Part shown: piece by piece, positions 17,655 to 25,864 of the stretch
Position numbering within the stretch: the first letter of the stretch is position 1
How the letters are laid out: each line of letters starts with the position of its first letter
Program-made: the position numbers and the translations under genes
NCBI GenBank assembly: GCA_046152935.1
Contig: JBJXGB010000148.1
Location: 1-33,330 of the forward strand
Origin: CAZMFZ01 sp046152935
GTDB lineage: Bacteria; Bacteroidota; Bacteroidia; Cytophagales; UBA9547
DNA: 33,330 nucleotides
Direction: 5' to 3'
Notes under the pieces: model-generated
The model's database searches: none
The model's input: only the letters and a program-made list of their open reading frames with translations
What the model was told of the DNA's origin: nothing

Positions 17655-18680
17655 TTGGTTAGAATACTGTTGTTTGTGCTTTTCGTTGGTTTTTTTGTTG
17701 TAGGTGTTGATCTTTTCGGCTTCATCAGTGGCTGCTTTCAGATCAATGAAGTTTTTGCACAGGTAAATAATATAAAAAGCCGAGCGAAAGACAACCAAAA
17801 TGATCGGACTATTAACAAAAGCTATTCTGCGCCTTCGAACAATAACTCGGGAGGCTCGAACAGTTCTAGTCCACCTCCTGCTCGGTATATTGAGCCAGCA
17901 CCCAGCAAGAATAATAGCACGCAACCTCAACGTACTTCCAACCAATATTCTACGTCAAAAAGTACAAATTCTAACGCTAACGAAGCGGATAACGAAAGCC
18001 AAGAATCTGTTTCTGGAAATTTGGATGGCTGCAATGATATGTTTAATTGTTGCAGTGGATACACAATAGGGGTAGAGAGCAGTCTTAATTCATTTATCAA
18101 GCACCAAGAGTTTTTAGTGCAATCGAAAGTTGTAAATCCTCGTATTGTTTCTTTTGAGGTATTTGCTATCGGTGCTATTCCATTCTTATATTCCAATGAT
18201 TCGGTAGGCAATCAATACTTTCCTAGAAGTATATTGAGCATTCCGAAAATTCGTGCTACTTGGGGTATGTTATCTACAGAGTTAAGGGTGTCAAATTTGT
18301 ATCAGTTTGGCGTAGGACATTACGAAACTACAGATTGGCAAATATTGATGATTAATTTTTTTTCCAAAAGAGAATTTTACTTGAGGGTTGGTAGTGGTTT
18401 TATGTTTGAAAAACTGAGCAATACATTTTATTTTGAGCACAGTCTTTCTTCTGATATTTTGTTGAGTACGAGGTTAAGTGGCACTTTTGATTTTCGATTT
18501 TCTCATGACACAGAAACCGCGATTTTTCCAAGACTTGAATCTGGAATTCGGATTAATTATACCTTTTTGGAATCTAAATATGCCGATTTGAGTTATAATT
18601 TTGGTTTTTTGTATCAAAACTATTACCAGACAGAAAGACTGTATTTGGTTCAAACTGGCATTGGACTACTTTTGCATTAA
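17655..18680 (+). CDS. Putative outer-membrane protein with low-complexity linker
   Basis: A 341-residue exported protein I do not recognise. The signal peptide (about 1-36) ends VFA-Q. Residues about 38-120 are a disordered stretch rich in Ser, Asn, Pro and Gln. A Cys cluster (GCNDMFNCC, near 125-133) introduces a C-terminal half (about 135-341) of alternating hydrophobic strands with aromatic ends, finishing in a Leu-rich last strand (TGIGLLLH), as in small outer-membrane barrels. The start is TTG: the frame is open back to TAA at 17613 without any ATG, and the next Met lies past the linker. An 8-bp inverted repeat (17577-17584/17601-17608) lies upstream. The next gene follows within 12 bases. 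Confidence 0.6.
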   Translation: MVRILLFVLFVGFFVVGVDLFGFISGCFQINEVFAQVNNIKSRAKDNQNDRTINKSYSAPSNNNSGGSNSSSPPPARYIEPAPSKNNSTQPQRTSNQYSTSKSTNSNANEADNESQESVSGNLDGCNDMFNCCSGYTIGVESSLNSFIKHQEFLVQSKVVNPRIVSFEVFAIGAIPFLYSNDSVGNQYFPRSILSIPKIRATWGMLSTELRVSNLYQFGVGHYETTDWQILMINFFSKREFYLRVGSGFMFEKLSNTFYFEHSLSSDILLSTRLSGTFDFRFSHDTETAIFPRLESGIRINYTFLESKYADLSYNFGFLYQNYYQTERLYLVQTGIGLLLH

Positions 18681-18691
18681 TCTTGAATACA

Positions 18692-19030
18692 ATGGCGGCT
18701 TCAAAAAATGGAAATTTCTTTGACAATGTATACCAAGTAGTAAGGTTAATTCCAAAGGGACGAGTAACTAGTTACGGAGCGATTGCTGCATATTTGGGTG
18801 CAAAAAAAAGTGCAAGAATGGTAGGGTATGCCATGAATGCTGCTCACGAAATGCCTGATGTGCCAGCTCAAAGGGTCGTAAACAGAAACGGTTTGCTTAC
18901 CGGCAAACATCATTTTGATAACTTACAAACCATGCAAAAACTTTTAGAGGCCGAAGGAATAGCAATACAGAAGGATAAGATTGTCGATTTTGAGAATATT
19001 TTTTGGAATCCAATTACTGAATTAATTTAG
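18692..19030 (+). CDS. Alkyltransferase-like protein (ATL), MGMT-fold DNA-lesion binder
   Basis: A 112-residue protein with the DNA-binding fold of O6-alkylguanine-DNA alkyltransferase. It contains the winged-helix stretch IPKGRVTSYGAIAAYLG and the following ARMVGYAM, which carries the Arg-finger and recognition-helix positions. The active-site motif PCHRV of true alkyltransferases reads PAQRVV (58-63): the acceptor Cys is Ala59 and the His is Gln60. It therefore cannot transfer alkyl groups. Known ATL proteins bind O6-alkylguanine and recruit nucleotide-excision repair, usually with Trp or Ala at that site. I use ATG 18692; a TTG three codons earlier is less likely. It lies 11 bases after the preceding gene. 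Confidence 0.85.
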   Translation: MAASKNGNFFDNVYQVVRLIPKGRVTSYGAIAAYLGAKKSARMVGYAMNAAHEMPDVPAQRVVNRNGLLTGKHHFDNLQTMQKLLEAEGIAIQKDKIVDFENIFWNPITELI

Positions 19031-19068
19031 TCTTATATTTAAAATAATTTTAAAAATTTTCAACTGGT

Positions 19069-21972
19069 ATGAAAAGAATACTTGTATTAATTCCTGCGAT
19101 TTTTATTTCCTTAGCGATTTTTTCACAGAAAGGAAAATTTTATCTAACCCATTATACTCCTGATAGTGAGCAACTTACAAATGAAAACTTTTCGCTCATT
19201 CAAGATGCAAAGCAGCAGATGCTATTTGCCAATAGCAAGGGCGTTCTTAAATTTGATGGTAAATTTTGGCTACTGATCAACACCCCCAGCACAGCTTTAG
19301 CACTGTCGAACTATAAGGATGAAGAGGAAAACTACGTTGGATGCCTTAATGATGCTGGCTACATAAACATAGATAGAAACGGAATAGAGACCTACACCTC
19401 TATTTTAAGCACCAAATCCAAGCCATCGTATTTTTCAAAAGTAGTTTCAAACGGCAATGATGTTTATTTTTTGGGGCAAGATATGTTAATTCAGTACTCT
19501 AAAATTGATAAGAAAATAGCTAACAAATGGGATGTGTCATCCGGATATGAATTTTCTCAACTATTTACAATTGGCGAAAATGTATTTGCTTTTGATGAAC
19601 AAAAGGGATTTTTCAGATTTGAAAATGGAAAGTTGTTGAAGTTGAAAACTGATATTACAGGGTTGGCAAATATCTCATTTGTTGTAAATGCTGACCAAAA
19701 TAGAGCCTTGATTGGTACGAACGAAGGGAAACTTTTTTTCTTCAATGGATTGTATACCAGTGAGTTATCTTTTGTGAACACTCAATATTTGAAGAACTCA
19801 GTGCCGTTTGATGCAGTATTACTCAACCCAAATTTACTTGCAATCGCAACCAGCAAAGGAGGGGTGGTGCTTCTAAATCCTACCGATGGCACTGAAGTTT
19901 CTATTGTGAATTTTTATAGTGGATTGCCTGACGATGAAGTTTATGCCATCGGAAAAGACAATCAATCTGGTTTGTGGATTGCACATGAATTTGGGCTTTC
20001 TCGCTTAGATTATTTTCTCCCTTTTCGGAGCTTTAATGTATATCCAGGCTTGGAGGGCAATATTACATCATCATTAACTTATAAAACGAAATTGTATGTC
20101 GGCACCAATGAAGGGCTTTTTCTGCTTGAAAAGGTGACAGATTTTGCAGTTTTAGCAAAGGAGTTGAAAAAGAGCAAGCGATTTTCTGATAAAAATAGAA
20201 AAAGAGATGAGAAAGTGGGAAAATCTAGAGATGGAGCAGACTTGATCTCGTCATTTCGCAATATTTTTTCATTTAGAAAAAAAGAGAAAAAGCAAAAGAA
20301 AGAAGGTGTTTCCAATGAGAATCCGGTAGAAAGCAAAACGGAGAAAGGATTTTTGGGCATTTTCAGAAGAAGGCAAAAGCAGCAACCCGTTGTTATTGAT
20401 AAGCCATTGCAATCTGATGTAAAGAAGCCCATTAAGGCTAAAATCGCAAAAAAAGCAGTAAAAACAGGAAATTTATCGGTAAAACCTCTCGGCAATAATG
20501 AGAATTTTGAAATGCAAAGCATAAACTTCGCATTTCAAAAGATAAAAGGTATTGAAGGTAAGGTAAGGCAGTTGTTGGTGTTGAATCAAAAACTACTAGT
20601 GGCGACCAACAATGGCTTGTATGAAATAGATAAGGCAACTGTGAAAAAGATTTCAGATGCACCAGTAAGCCATTTATGCTTATCCGTTGACAAGTCGACT
20701 TTGTTTGCGGCTTCAGATTTGAAGATGATAATCAGTTTTGCTGTAAACGGAAATCTGCTAACAAAACGACTTCAGTTGTCGAATTTTAAAGAGAAAATTT
20801 CGAGCATTGCTGAGGATCATGATGGCAATATTTGGGTAAGTTTCGATAATTTTATTTTTAAATATTCGAATAGAGAATTGAATGCTGTTGATACTGTTTT
20901 GATTGAAAATCCTTTTTCAGAGGATATTAATTTGATTCTGAAAGATAAAAAAATGCATATTTTGCTCAATTCATCTGCTTATTACTATGATAAAAATAAA
21001 AAGCAACTAGTAGTAGACACCAGTTTTAATGCTTCTCCGTCTTCGTTTGTCAAGATCATTCATTCAGAAGCAAATAATCTTTGGTATCAATTGTCAAATG
21101 AATGGAAATTGATTTCTAACAACAACAAAGTCAATCCTAATTTTGTGTATTTGAGTTTGATAAAGGATATTTCGCAGATTTATTTAGATGAAGACAAAAA
21201 GCATATTTGGATTTCGACAAAGACCAACAATTTGTTTCAATTTGATATTAGCGACACAGCAAAAGCTAAATTTGCCCAAAATATTTTTTTACGAAGTCTG
21301 AATGATAAAAAAGGTAAGCCGCTCGATATCAGACAGATAGAATTGAATGAGGAGTCTGGCAATGTGAGTTTTTCATTTGTAAACCCTGAATATATCGACA
21401 ACCAATCGCTCCAATACCAATACAAATTGAATGGATTGAATGAAAATTGGTCGGAATGGACTGCTGACAACAAAATAAATTTTAGCTACTTACCAAGTGG
21501 CAACTATGAATTGATTGTAAGAACGCGAAATTCGATGAATCAGTTGAGAGAAAGCACACCCCTTAATTTTAGAGTTAAGCCGCCATATTGGAAAGAATGG
21601 TGGTTTTACTTGGCAGAGTTATTGTTTTTCGGCAGCTTATTGGTACTGTCTATTTGGCTCAATCATGTAACCCATCAAAAGAATGAATGGATAAGCAAGG
21701 GGCTTACTTTTCTAACAATCGTAATGCTTATTGAATTTATAAATACTGTTTTTGAGTCGTATTTGAAATTTGCAGATTCGCCAGTGTTGAGTTTTTTGGT
21801 GCAAGTTTTCCTGGCAATATTGATTTTGCCTTTTGAGCGCGTACTTTCAAAATTCATCACCCACGATTCTAAAAATACAATAGCAAAAGTAACTAGATCG
21901 AGGAAAAGCAAAACCAATCAAAATGATGCGATAGGAGGCGATAATTTGAGCAACAACCAAGCAAATACATAA
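19069..21972 (+). CDS. Propeller/Y_Y_Y membrane protein lacking a kinase domain
   Basis: A 967-residue protein. A signal peptide (about 1-19) leads into a beta-propeller like the sensor region of Bacteroidota hybrid two-component systems (repeats of the LWIAHEFGLSRLD and IWVSFDN type). A Y_Y_Y module follows (about 755-840: LQYQYKLNGLNENWSEWT, LPSGNYELIVRTRN). Three hydrophobic helices follow (about 843-867, 877-899, 907-927), then a basic 40-residue tail. No HisKA, HATPase, receiver or DNA-binding domain is present, so it is not a complete sensor kinase. The propeller is interrupted at about 363-475 by a Lys/Arg-rich insertion containing two similar short motifs (NIFSFRKKEKKQKK and LGIFRRRQKQQ). 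It may sense or relay an envelope signal through a partner; the function is unknown. Confidence 0.7.
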   Translation: MKRILVLIPAIFISLAIFSQKGKFYLTHYTPDSEQLTNENFSLIQDAKQQMLFANSKGVLKFDGKFWLLINTPSTALALSNYKDEEENYVGCLNDAGYINIDRNGIETYTSILSTKSKPSYFSKVVSNGNDVYFLGQDMLIQYSKIDKKIANKWDVSSGYEFSQLFTIGENVFAFDEQKGFFRFENGKLLKLKTDITGLANISFVVNADQNRALIGTNEGKLFFFNGLYTSELSFVNTQYLKNSVPFDAVLLNPNLLAIATSKGGVVLLNPTDGTEVSIVNFYSGLPDDEVYAIGKDNQSGLWIAHEFGLSRLDYFLPFRSFNVYPGLEGNITSSLTYKTKLYVGTNEGLFLLEKVTDFAVLAKELKKSKRFSDKNRKRDEKVGKSRDGADLISSFRNIFSFRKKEKKQKKEGVSNENPVESKTEKGFLGIFRRRQKQQPVVIDKPLQSDVKKPIKAKIAKKAVKTGNLSVKPLGNNENFEMQSINFAFQKIKGIEGKVRQLLVLNQKLLVATNNGLYEIDKATVKKISDAPVSHLCLSVDKSTLFAASDLKMIISFAVNGNLLTKRLQLSNFKEKISSIAEDHDGNIWVSFDNFIFKYSNRELNAVDTVLIENPFSEDINLILKDKKMHILLNSSAYYYDKNKKQLVVDTSFNASPSSFVKIIHSEANNLWYQLSNEWKLISNNNKVNPNFVYLSLIKDISQIYLDEDKKHIWISTKTNNLFQFDISDTAKAKFAQNIFLRSLNDKKGKPLDIRQIELNEESGNVSFSFVNPEYIDNQSLQYQYKLNGLNENWSEWTADNKINFSYLPSGNYELIVRTRNSMNQLRESTPLNFRVKPPYWKEWWFYLAELLFFGSLLVLSIWLNHVTHQKNEWISKGLTFLTIVMLIEFINTVFESYLKFADSPVLSFLVQVFLAILILPFERVLSKFITHDSKNTIAKVTRSRKSKTNQNDAIGGDNLSNNQANT

Positions 21973-22031
21973 TGCAGCTTGTTCGTTGGGCTGCAGATTT
22001 AAGCTATTCATTGGTAAATTAATTTTCTTTT

Positions 22032-22061
22032 TTTGCATGAACGGTAATTTAGATAATTTTG
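22032..22061 (+). promoter_or_regulatory. Candidate promoter of mpl (TTTG-N18-TAATTTTG)
   Basis: TTTG at 22032-22035, an 18-base spacer and TAATTTTG at 22054-22061 match the Bacteroidota consensus. Transcription would begin near 22065, giving a leader of about 40 bases before the ATG at 22106. Confidence 0.6.
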
Positions 22062-22105
22062 CCAATTCTATTTGAAATGATAATAGACGGATTCAAACAA
22101 AAAAT

Positions 22106-23476
22106 ATGCAGAAAGTTCATTTTATAGCCATTGGGGGTAGTGCCATGCATAATTTGGCATTGGCTTTGAAAGAGAAAGGCTTTTACGTCACGGGATCTGA
22201 CGATGAGATTTTTGAGCCATCTTTAAGTAGGTTACAAAATAAAGGATTATTGCCCGCCCAAATGGGTTGGAATGCTGAAGAAAATATACATGCCAATCTT
22301 GATGCCGTAATATTGGGCATGCATGCCAAACTCGACAACCCAGAATTGCTCAAAGCACAGCAATTGGGATTGAAAATATATTCTTACCCTGAATATGTTT
22401 ACGAGCAATCGAAAAATAAGCAAAGGGTGGTGGTGGCAGGTAGTCATGGCAAAACCACGATCACATCGATGATATTGCACGTATTGAAATTTAATAATAA
22501 AGATTTCGATTATCTGGTTGGTGCCCAAGTTGATGGTTTTGAAACAATGGTAAAGCTTTCAAATGCTCCCTTCATTGTAATTGAAGGCGATGAATATTTA
22601 GCATCTGCTATCACCAAAGTGCCAAAATTTTTGCAATACCAACACCACATGACGGTGATAAGTGGCATTGCTTGGGATCACATAAATGTATTTCCAACTT
22701 TTGAAGTCTATAAAAAGCAATTTGAATTGTTGATAAATGCAACACCAAAATCGGGCATTGTGATTTATAATGCTGATGATAAAACACTTGGTACTATTAT
22801 CAGACCTATAAAAAGAGAAGATATTTTTAAGATCGAATACGTAGAGCATAAGAATAAACGTAAAGATTCGCAGACTTTTCTCACTTTTAATGATGAGAAG
22901 ATTCCGATAAAATTCTTTGGTGAACACAATATGTACAATGTGCAAGCAGCCAAAGAAGTATGTTTGAAATTGGGAGTTTCTGAAAATGGGTTTTACAATG
23001 CCATACAAAGTTTTAGCGGAGCAGCCAACCGTTTAGAGCTTTTGGCAGAGAATGAAACCACCAAAATTTACAAAGATTTTGCCCACGCACCTTCTAAATT
23101 GTTGGCAACCACCAAGGCTGTGGCTACTCAATTTCCCAAAAGCAGACTTATTGCTTGTTTGGAATTGCACACTTTTAGCAGCCTAAATAAGGCTTTTTTG
23201 AGCCAATACGAAGATACTTTTGATAAGCCAGACCTTTCGATCGTGTACTATAATCCGGAAACTATAAAGCACAAAAACTTGCCCCAAGTTTCGATTGAAG
23301 ACGTTAAGAAAGGATTTAATAAAACAAAATTGGAAGTATTTACAGATAGTAAATTACTGGTTGAGTTTATCAAAAGGCAAAATCTGAAAGATTCAGTACT
23401 TTTATTTATGACCTCAGGCAACTTCGATGGTATAAATCTAAATGAGTTTGCAAATGAATTGACAATTAGAAATTAG
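22106..23476 (+). CDS. mpl: UDP-N-acetylmuramate:L-alanyl-gamma-D-glutamyl-meso-diaminopimelate ligase
   Basis: Mur-ligase-family cytoplasmic enzyme (456 residues) that joins recycled murein tripeptide to UDP-MurNAc. Domain 1 begins HFIAIGGSAMHNLALALKEKG, a Rossmann loop. Domain 2 has the ATP loop AGSHGKTT (about 110-118), the IEGDEY metal/ATP motif and the DHINVFPT segment. Domain 3 has FGEHNMYNVQAA, the NRLELL segment and DFAHAPSKL. The start (IGGSAMHNLA rather than the GIGG.GM.G loop of MurC), AGSHGKTT and DEYLASAITKVPKF favour Mpl over MurC. MurC is the main alternative but less likely. Preceded by a good promoter; the next gene starts 78 bases downstream. Confidence 0.85.
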   Translation: MQKVHFIAIGGSAMHNLALALKEKGFYVTGSDDEIFEPSLSRLQNKGLLPAQMGWNAEENIHANLDAVILGMHAKLDNPELLKAQQLGLKIYSYPEYVYEQSKNKQRVVVAGSHGKTTITSMILHVLKFNNKDFDYLVGAQVDGFETMVKLSNAPFIVIEGDEYLASAITKVPKFLQYQHHMTVISGIAWDHINVFPTFEVYKKQFELLINATPKSGIVIYNADDKTLGTIIRPIKREDIFKIEYVEHKNKRKDSQTFLTFNDEKIPIKFFGEHNMYNVQAAKEVCLKLGVSENGFYNAIQSFSGAANRLELLAENETTKIYKDFAHAPSKLLATTKAVATQFPKSRLIACLELHTFSSLNKAFLSQYEDTFDKPDLSIVYYNPETIKHKNLPQVSIEDVKKGFNKTKLEVFTDSKLLVEFIKRQNLKDSVLLFMTSGNFDGINLNEFANELTIRN

Positions 23477-23554
23477 GTCTCAAACGACCGGTTTAAGTTG
23501 TAAATTTAAAAGATTTGATGATTACAAAACAAATTAATAACTTAAGCCATTGCG

Positions 23555-24364
23555 ATGAATTTGAATCTTAAAAAGCCTTTGGTGATTTTCGACCTTGAAA
23601 GTACAGGTCTTAATATGGCAAATGATCGAATAATAGAATATTGTTTCATAAAAGTGATGCCCAACGGTGAAAAAAAAACACTCCAAAAGCGACTGAATCC
23701 TGGTTTTCCAATTCCAGCTTTTATCACACAACTTACAGGCATATCAGATGCAGATGTGGCCGAAGCACCCAAATTTATAGAGGTAGCCAAAAATTTAGCT
23801 CAGTTTTTAGAAGGTTGCGATCTTTGCGGCTTCAATATGCTCAAATTTGATTTGCCAATGTTGGTAGAAGAGTTTTTGAAAGCCAATGTAGATTTTAAAA
23901 TAGAAGGCAGAAACTTGGTAGACGCCCAAAAAATATTCCATTTGATGGAGCCGCGAAATCTTGCTGCAGCTTATAAATTTTATTGCCAAGCCGAACTTGA
24001 AAATGCCCACACTGCCGAGGCCGATACTGAGGCCACTTTAGAAATACTGATGTCGCAAGTTGCGAAATATGAAAATGTTGAAATAAAAGACAAAGACCAC
24101 AAAGAGCCAATAGTGCCAGTAAAAAACGACATGGCTTGGCTTCACAAACTTTCTGTTTCAAACAATGTAGATTTGTCGGGCAGATTTGTATTTAATGAAA
24201 AAGGAGAAGAACTAGTAAATTTTGGCAAACACAAAGATAAATTGGTGACTTCGATCCTTAAGAACGAGCCATCTTATTATGACTGGTTTATGAAAAGCGA
24301 CTTCCCTTTGGAGTCGAAACGGAAGTTTACCGAAATAAAAATCAGAGAAATGTCGAACAAATAA
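23555..24364 (+). CDS. DnaQ-like 3'-5' exonuclease with exonuclease-X-like C-terminal module
   Basis: A 269-residue predicted exonuclease. Residues 8-170 form a DEDDh exonuclease fold: Asp13 and Glu15 (FDLESTGL), Asp99 (GFNMLKFDLPML) and His152 with Asp157 (HTAEADTEAT), so all catalytic residues are present. A Lys-rich linker leads to a C-terminal module (about 190-260) with LVNFGKHKDK and EPSYYDWFMKSDFP, matching the DUF3820/exonuclease-X C-terminal type. It is likely a repair or processing exonuclease on single strands or nicked DNA. It is not a polymerase III epsilon in an obvious complex, and substrate is not deducible. The ATG at 23555 gives a normal N-terminus. Confidence 0.8.
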   Translation: MNLNLKKPLVIFDLESTGLNMANDRIIEYCFIKVMPNGEKKTLQKRLNPGFPIPAFITQLTGISDADVAEAPKFIEVAKNLAQFLEGCDLCGFNMLKFDLPMLVEEFLKANVDFKIEGRNLVDAQKIFHLMEPRNLAAAYKFYCQAELENAHTAEADTEATLEILMSQVAKYENVEIKDKDHKEPIVPVKNDMAWLHKLSVSNNVDLSGRFVFNEKGEELVNFGKHKDKLVTSILKNEPSYYDWFMKSDFPLESKRKFTEIKIREMSNK

Positions 24365-24384
24365 GGTTGTTGGTCTAAATTTAA

Positions 24385-24392
24385 TATATTTG
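24385..24392 (+). promoter_or_regulatory. Candidate -7 box (TATATTTG) before the response regulator
   Basis: A perfect TAnnTTTG match lies 47 bases before the ATG at 24440, giving a leader of about 44 bases. A TTG lies 15 bases upstream, shorter than the usual spacing, so the -33 element is uncertain. Confidence 0.45.
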
Positions 24393-24439
24393 AGTTTGTA
24401 ATCACTTAATATTGTACTACACAAAGTAAAACCCCAATT

Positions 24440-24850
24440 ATGGCTCTTGAGAATCTAAAAAATGTTCTTGTAGTTGATGATAACGACACTGACTTACTGA
24501 TTGCGAGGATTGTAATTGAAAAATCTGGCTTTAAAGGCAATATTGTAACTAAAAATTCGGGCAAAAGTGCGTTGGAATATTTAGATACTGTACAAAATAC
24601 GCCAGAAGAATGGCCAAATGTAATATTCTTAGATATTAACATGCCGGTAGTGAATGGTTTTGTATTTCTGTTTGAATATGAAAAAATGGCGGCAGAATTC
24701 AAGAAAGTATGTAAAATAGCGGTACTTACGAGTTCAGACAACAAAACGGATATGGAACGCTTCATGGTGAGCGATGCAGTCGTAGATTTTGTATCTAAGC
24801 CAATTTCGATTGAAGGCTTTAAAACAGTGGCTGAAAAGTATAATATTTAA
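24440..24850 (+). CDS. Stand-alone response regulator receiver domain
   Basis: A single CheY-like receiver domain (136 residues) with no output domain. The acidic pair is at Asp13-Asp14 (VLVVDDND), the phosphoacceptor is Asp65 (FLDINMPVVNGF), the switch Thr is 97 (VLTSSDN) and the conserved Lys is 120 (SKPIS). It belongs to the class of short receivers common in Bacteroidota that are phosphorylated by hybrid or orphan kinases. No kinase gene is adjacent, so its partner is unknown. ribH begins 13 bases after its stop codon, so the two are probably cotranscribed although functionally unrelated. Confidence 0.88.
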   Translation: MALENLKNVLVVDDNDTDLLIARIVIEKSGFKGNIVTKNSGKSALEYLDTVQNTPEEWPNVIFLDINMPVVNGFVFLFEYEKMAAEFKKVCKIAVLTSSDNKTDMERFMVSDAVVDFVSKPISIEGFKTVAEKYNI

Positions 24851-24863
24851 CCAGTTATTTACC

Positions 24864-25364
24864 TTGGCTACTGCTCTTCAAAATTTAAGCTCGCAGGCTT
24901 TACATTCCAAACAAAATTTTTCGAAGTATAAAATTGGCATCGCTGCGGCAGAATGGAATACAGAGATCACCTCTGCTTTGCTATCTGGAGCTGTCGAACG
25001 TCTTGTGAAGGAAGGCGTGTACAAAAGAAATATTTTTGAAATACCCGTGCCTGGCAGCTTTGAATTGGTGCTAGGAGCGCAATTTTTAGCTGAGAAATCA
25101 GAAATAGACGCTGTTATTGTGCTTGGCTGCGTAATACAAGGCGAAACACCACATTTTGATTACATTTGCCAAGCTGTGGCAAAAGGCATAACAGATGTAA
25201 ATTTGAAATTCAACAAACCAATTGTTTTTGGAGTTTTAACTACTTTGAACCAACAACAAGCCATAGATAGGGCCGGTGGTATACATGGCAATAAAGGCGA
25301 TGAAGCGGCTGTTACTGCTCTGAAAATGATATCGGCTAAAAAGTCGGTTGACAAAATAAAGTAA
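24864..25364 (+). CDS. ribH: 6,7-dimethyl-8-ribityllumazine synthase
   Basis: Penultimate enzyme of riboflavin synthesis, condensing a ribityl-amino-pyrimidinedione with 3,4-dihydroxy-2-butanone 4-phosphate. From TTG 24864 it is 166 residues, the normal family size. Substrate-site features: AAEWN (28-32), the VPGSFELV segment (62-69), GCVIQGETPHFDYI with catalytic His97, and DRAGG with Arg136. I chose the TTG because the frame would otherwise begin inside the preceding receiver gene with 25 extra residues unrelated to the family, while TTG gives the familiar MATALQNLSS-type N-terminus. It follows the response regulator closely. No FMN riboswitch was seen. Confidence 0.92.
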   Translation: MATALQNLSSQALHSKQNFSKYKIGIAAAEWNTEITSALLSGAVERLVKEGVYKRNIFEIPVPGSFELVLGAQFLAEKSEIDAVIVLGCVIQGETPHFDYICQAVAKGITDVNLKFNKPIVFGVLTTLNQQQAIDRAGGIHGNKGDEAAVTALKMISAKKSVDKIK

Positions 25365-25515
25365 ATTTTGTACGCTAAAGCCTTTATATTTCAAAGATAC
25401 AAATCCACTTTCGCTGGTTTTTTTCTTTTTATCTTGCTTGTTTTTTGCACCTCCCTTGATGGGTAAATGTATGAACCTGCTTATGCGTAGCAAGTTCGCT
25501 AGCAGTGACTGTTGC

Positions 25516-25621
25516 CTTCACAAACCAATATTCATAAGTTAAATATCTTGTTTTATCTGCATCCGAGATTAGAATCTCGAATAGCGGAGGGGTTTGTTTG
25601 TGAAAACACTCAACAAAGGCT
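25516..25621 (+). repeat. Structured direct repeat, copy 1
   Basis: A 106-base element that recurs at 25865-25966. It can fold: outer stem TTCACAAA (25517-25524) with TTTGTGAA (25597-25604), and an inner hairpin CGAGAT (25564-25569) with ATCTCG (25574-25579) capped by TAGA. The 3' end carries a nearly invariant stretch (ATAGCGGAGGGGTTTGTTTG, 25581-25600). It has no coding potential I trust. It may be a small mobile or structural repeat family. Confidence 0.75.
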
Positions 25622-25714
25622 GGCGGCACCATCTGTGGCAGGGGTACGTTGGCGGTACCTTGGTATCGCTTTCTTAATAGTTGGTCTCAATTTTATGATA
25701 CCTTTGAAAAGTAT

Positions 25715-25846
25715 GCAGCATAAATACAAAAATTGTGCTGCATAATTTTTATAATTGTGCACTATAGAATAGAAGACTTTGCAGCATAGTTAAGTTGACT
25801 TCGCAGCGTAATTAGGTTGATAATGCAGCGTAAATTTTAATGTTCC
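25715..25846. repeat. 22-bp tandem array, six units
   Basis: Six contiguous units start every 22 bases (25715, 25737, 25759, 25781, 25803, 25825), five of them opening with GCAGC(A/G)TA or GCTGCATA and the third (25759) more diverged. The later half of each unit varies. The unit length equals about two helical turns. The first two units also form a 9-bp inverted repeat (25712-25720/25736-25744). There are no spacers of independent sequence, so this is not a CRISPR. Confidence 0.75.
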
Positions 25847-25864
25847 TTAGCCTTGCCATGGTGT

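Noticed and set aside
21973..21995. Terminator after the propeller/Y_Y_Y gene
   Set aside because: Only a 6-bp stem (TGCAGC/GCTGCA) with a long loop and no adequate T-run.
22106..23476. MurC (UDP-N-acetylmuramate-alanine ligase)
   Set aside because: The N-terminal loop and the DEYLASAITKVPKF region fit Mpl better, and no other cell-wall synthesis genes surround it.
25512..25745. 77-codon frame in the repeat island
   Set aside because: It runs through the structured repeat and the start of the 22-bp array, with no family likeness or start signal.
25715..25846. CRISPR array
   Set aside because: Units are contiguous 22-mers that differ from one another, there are no unique spacers, and no cas gene is near.
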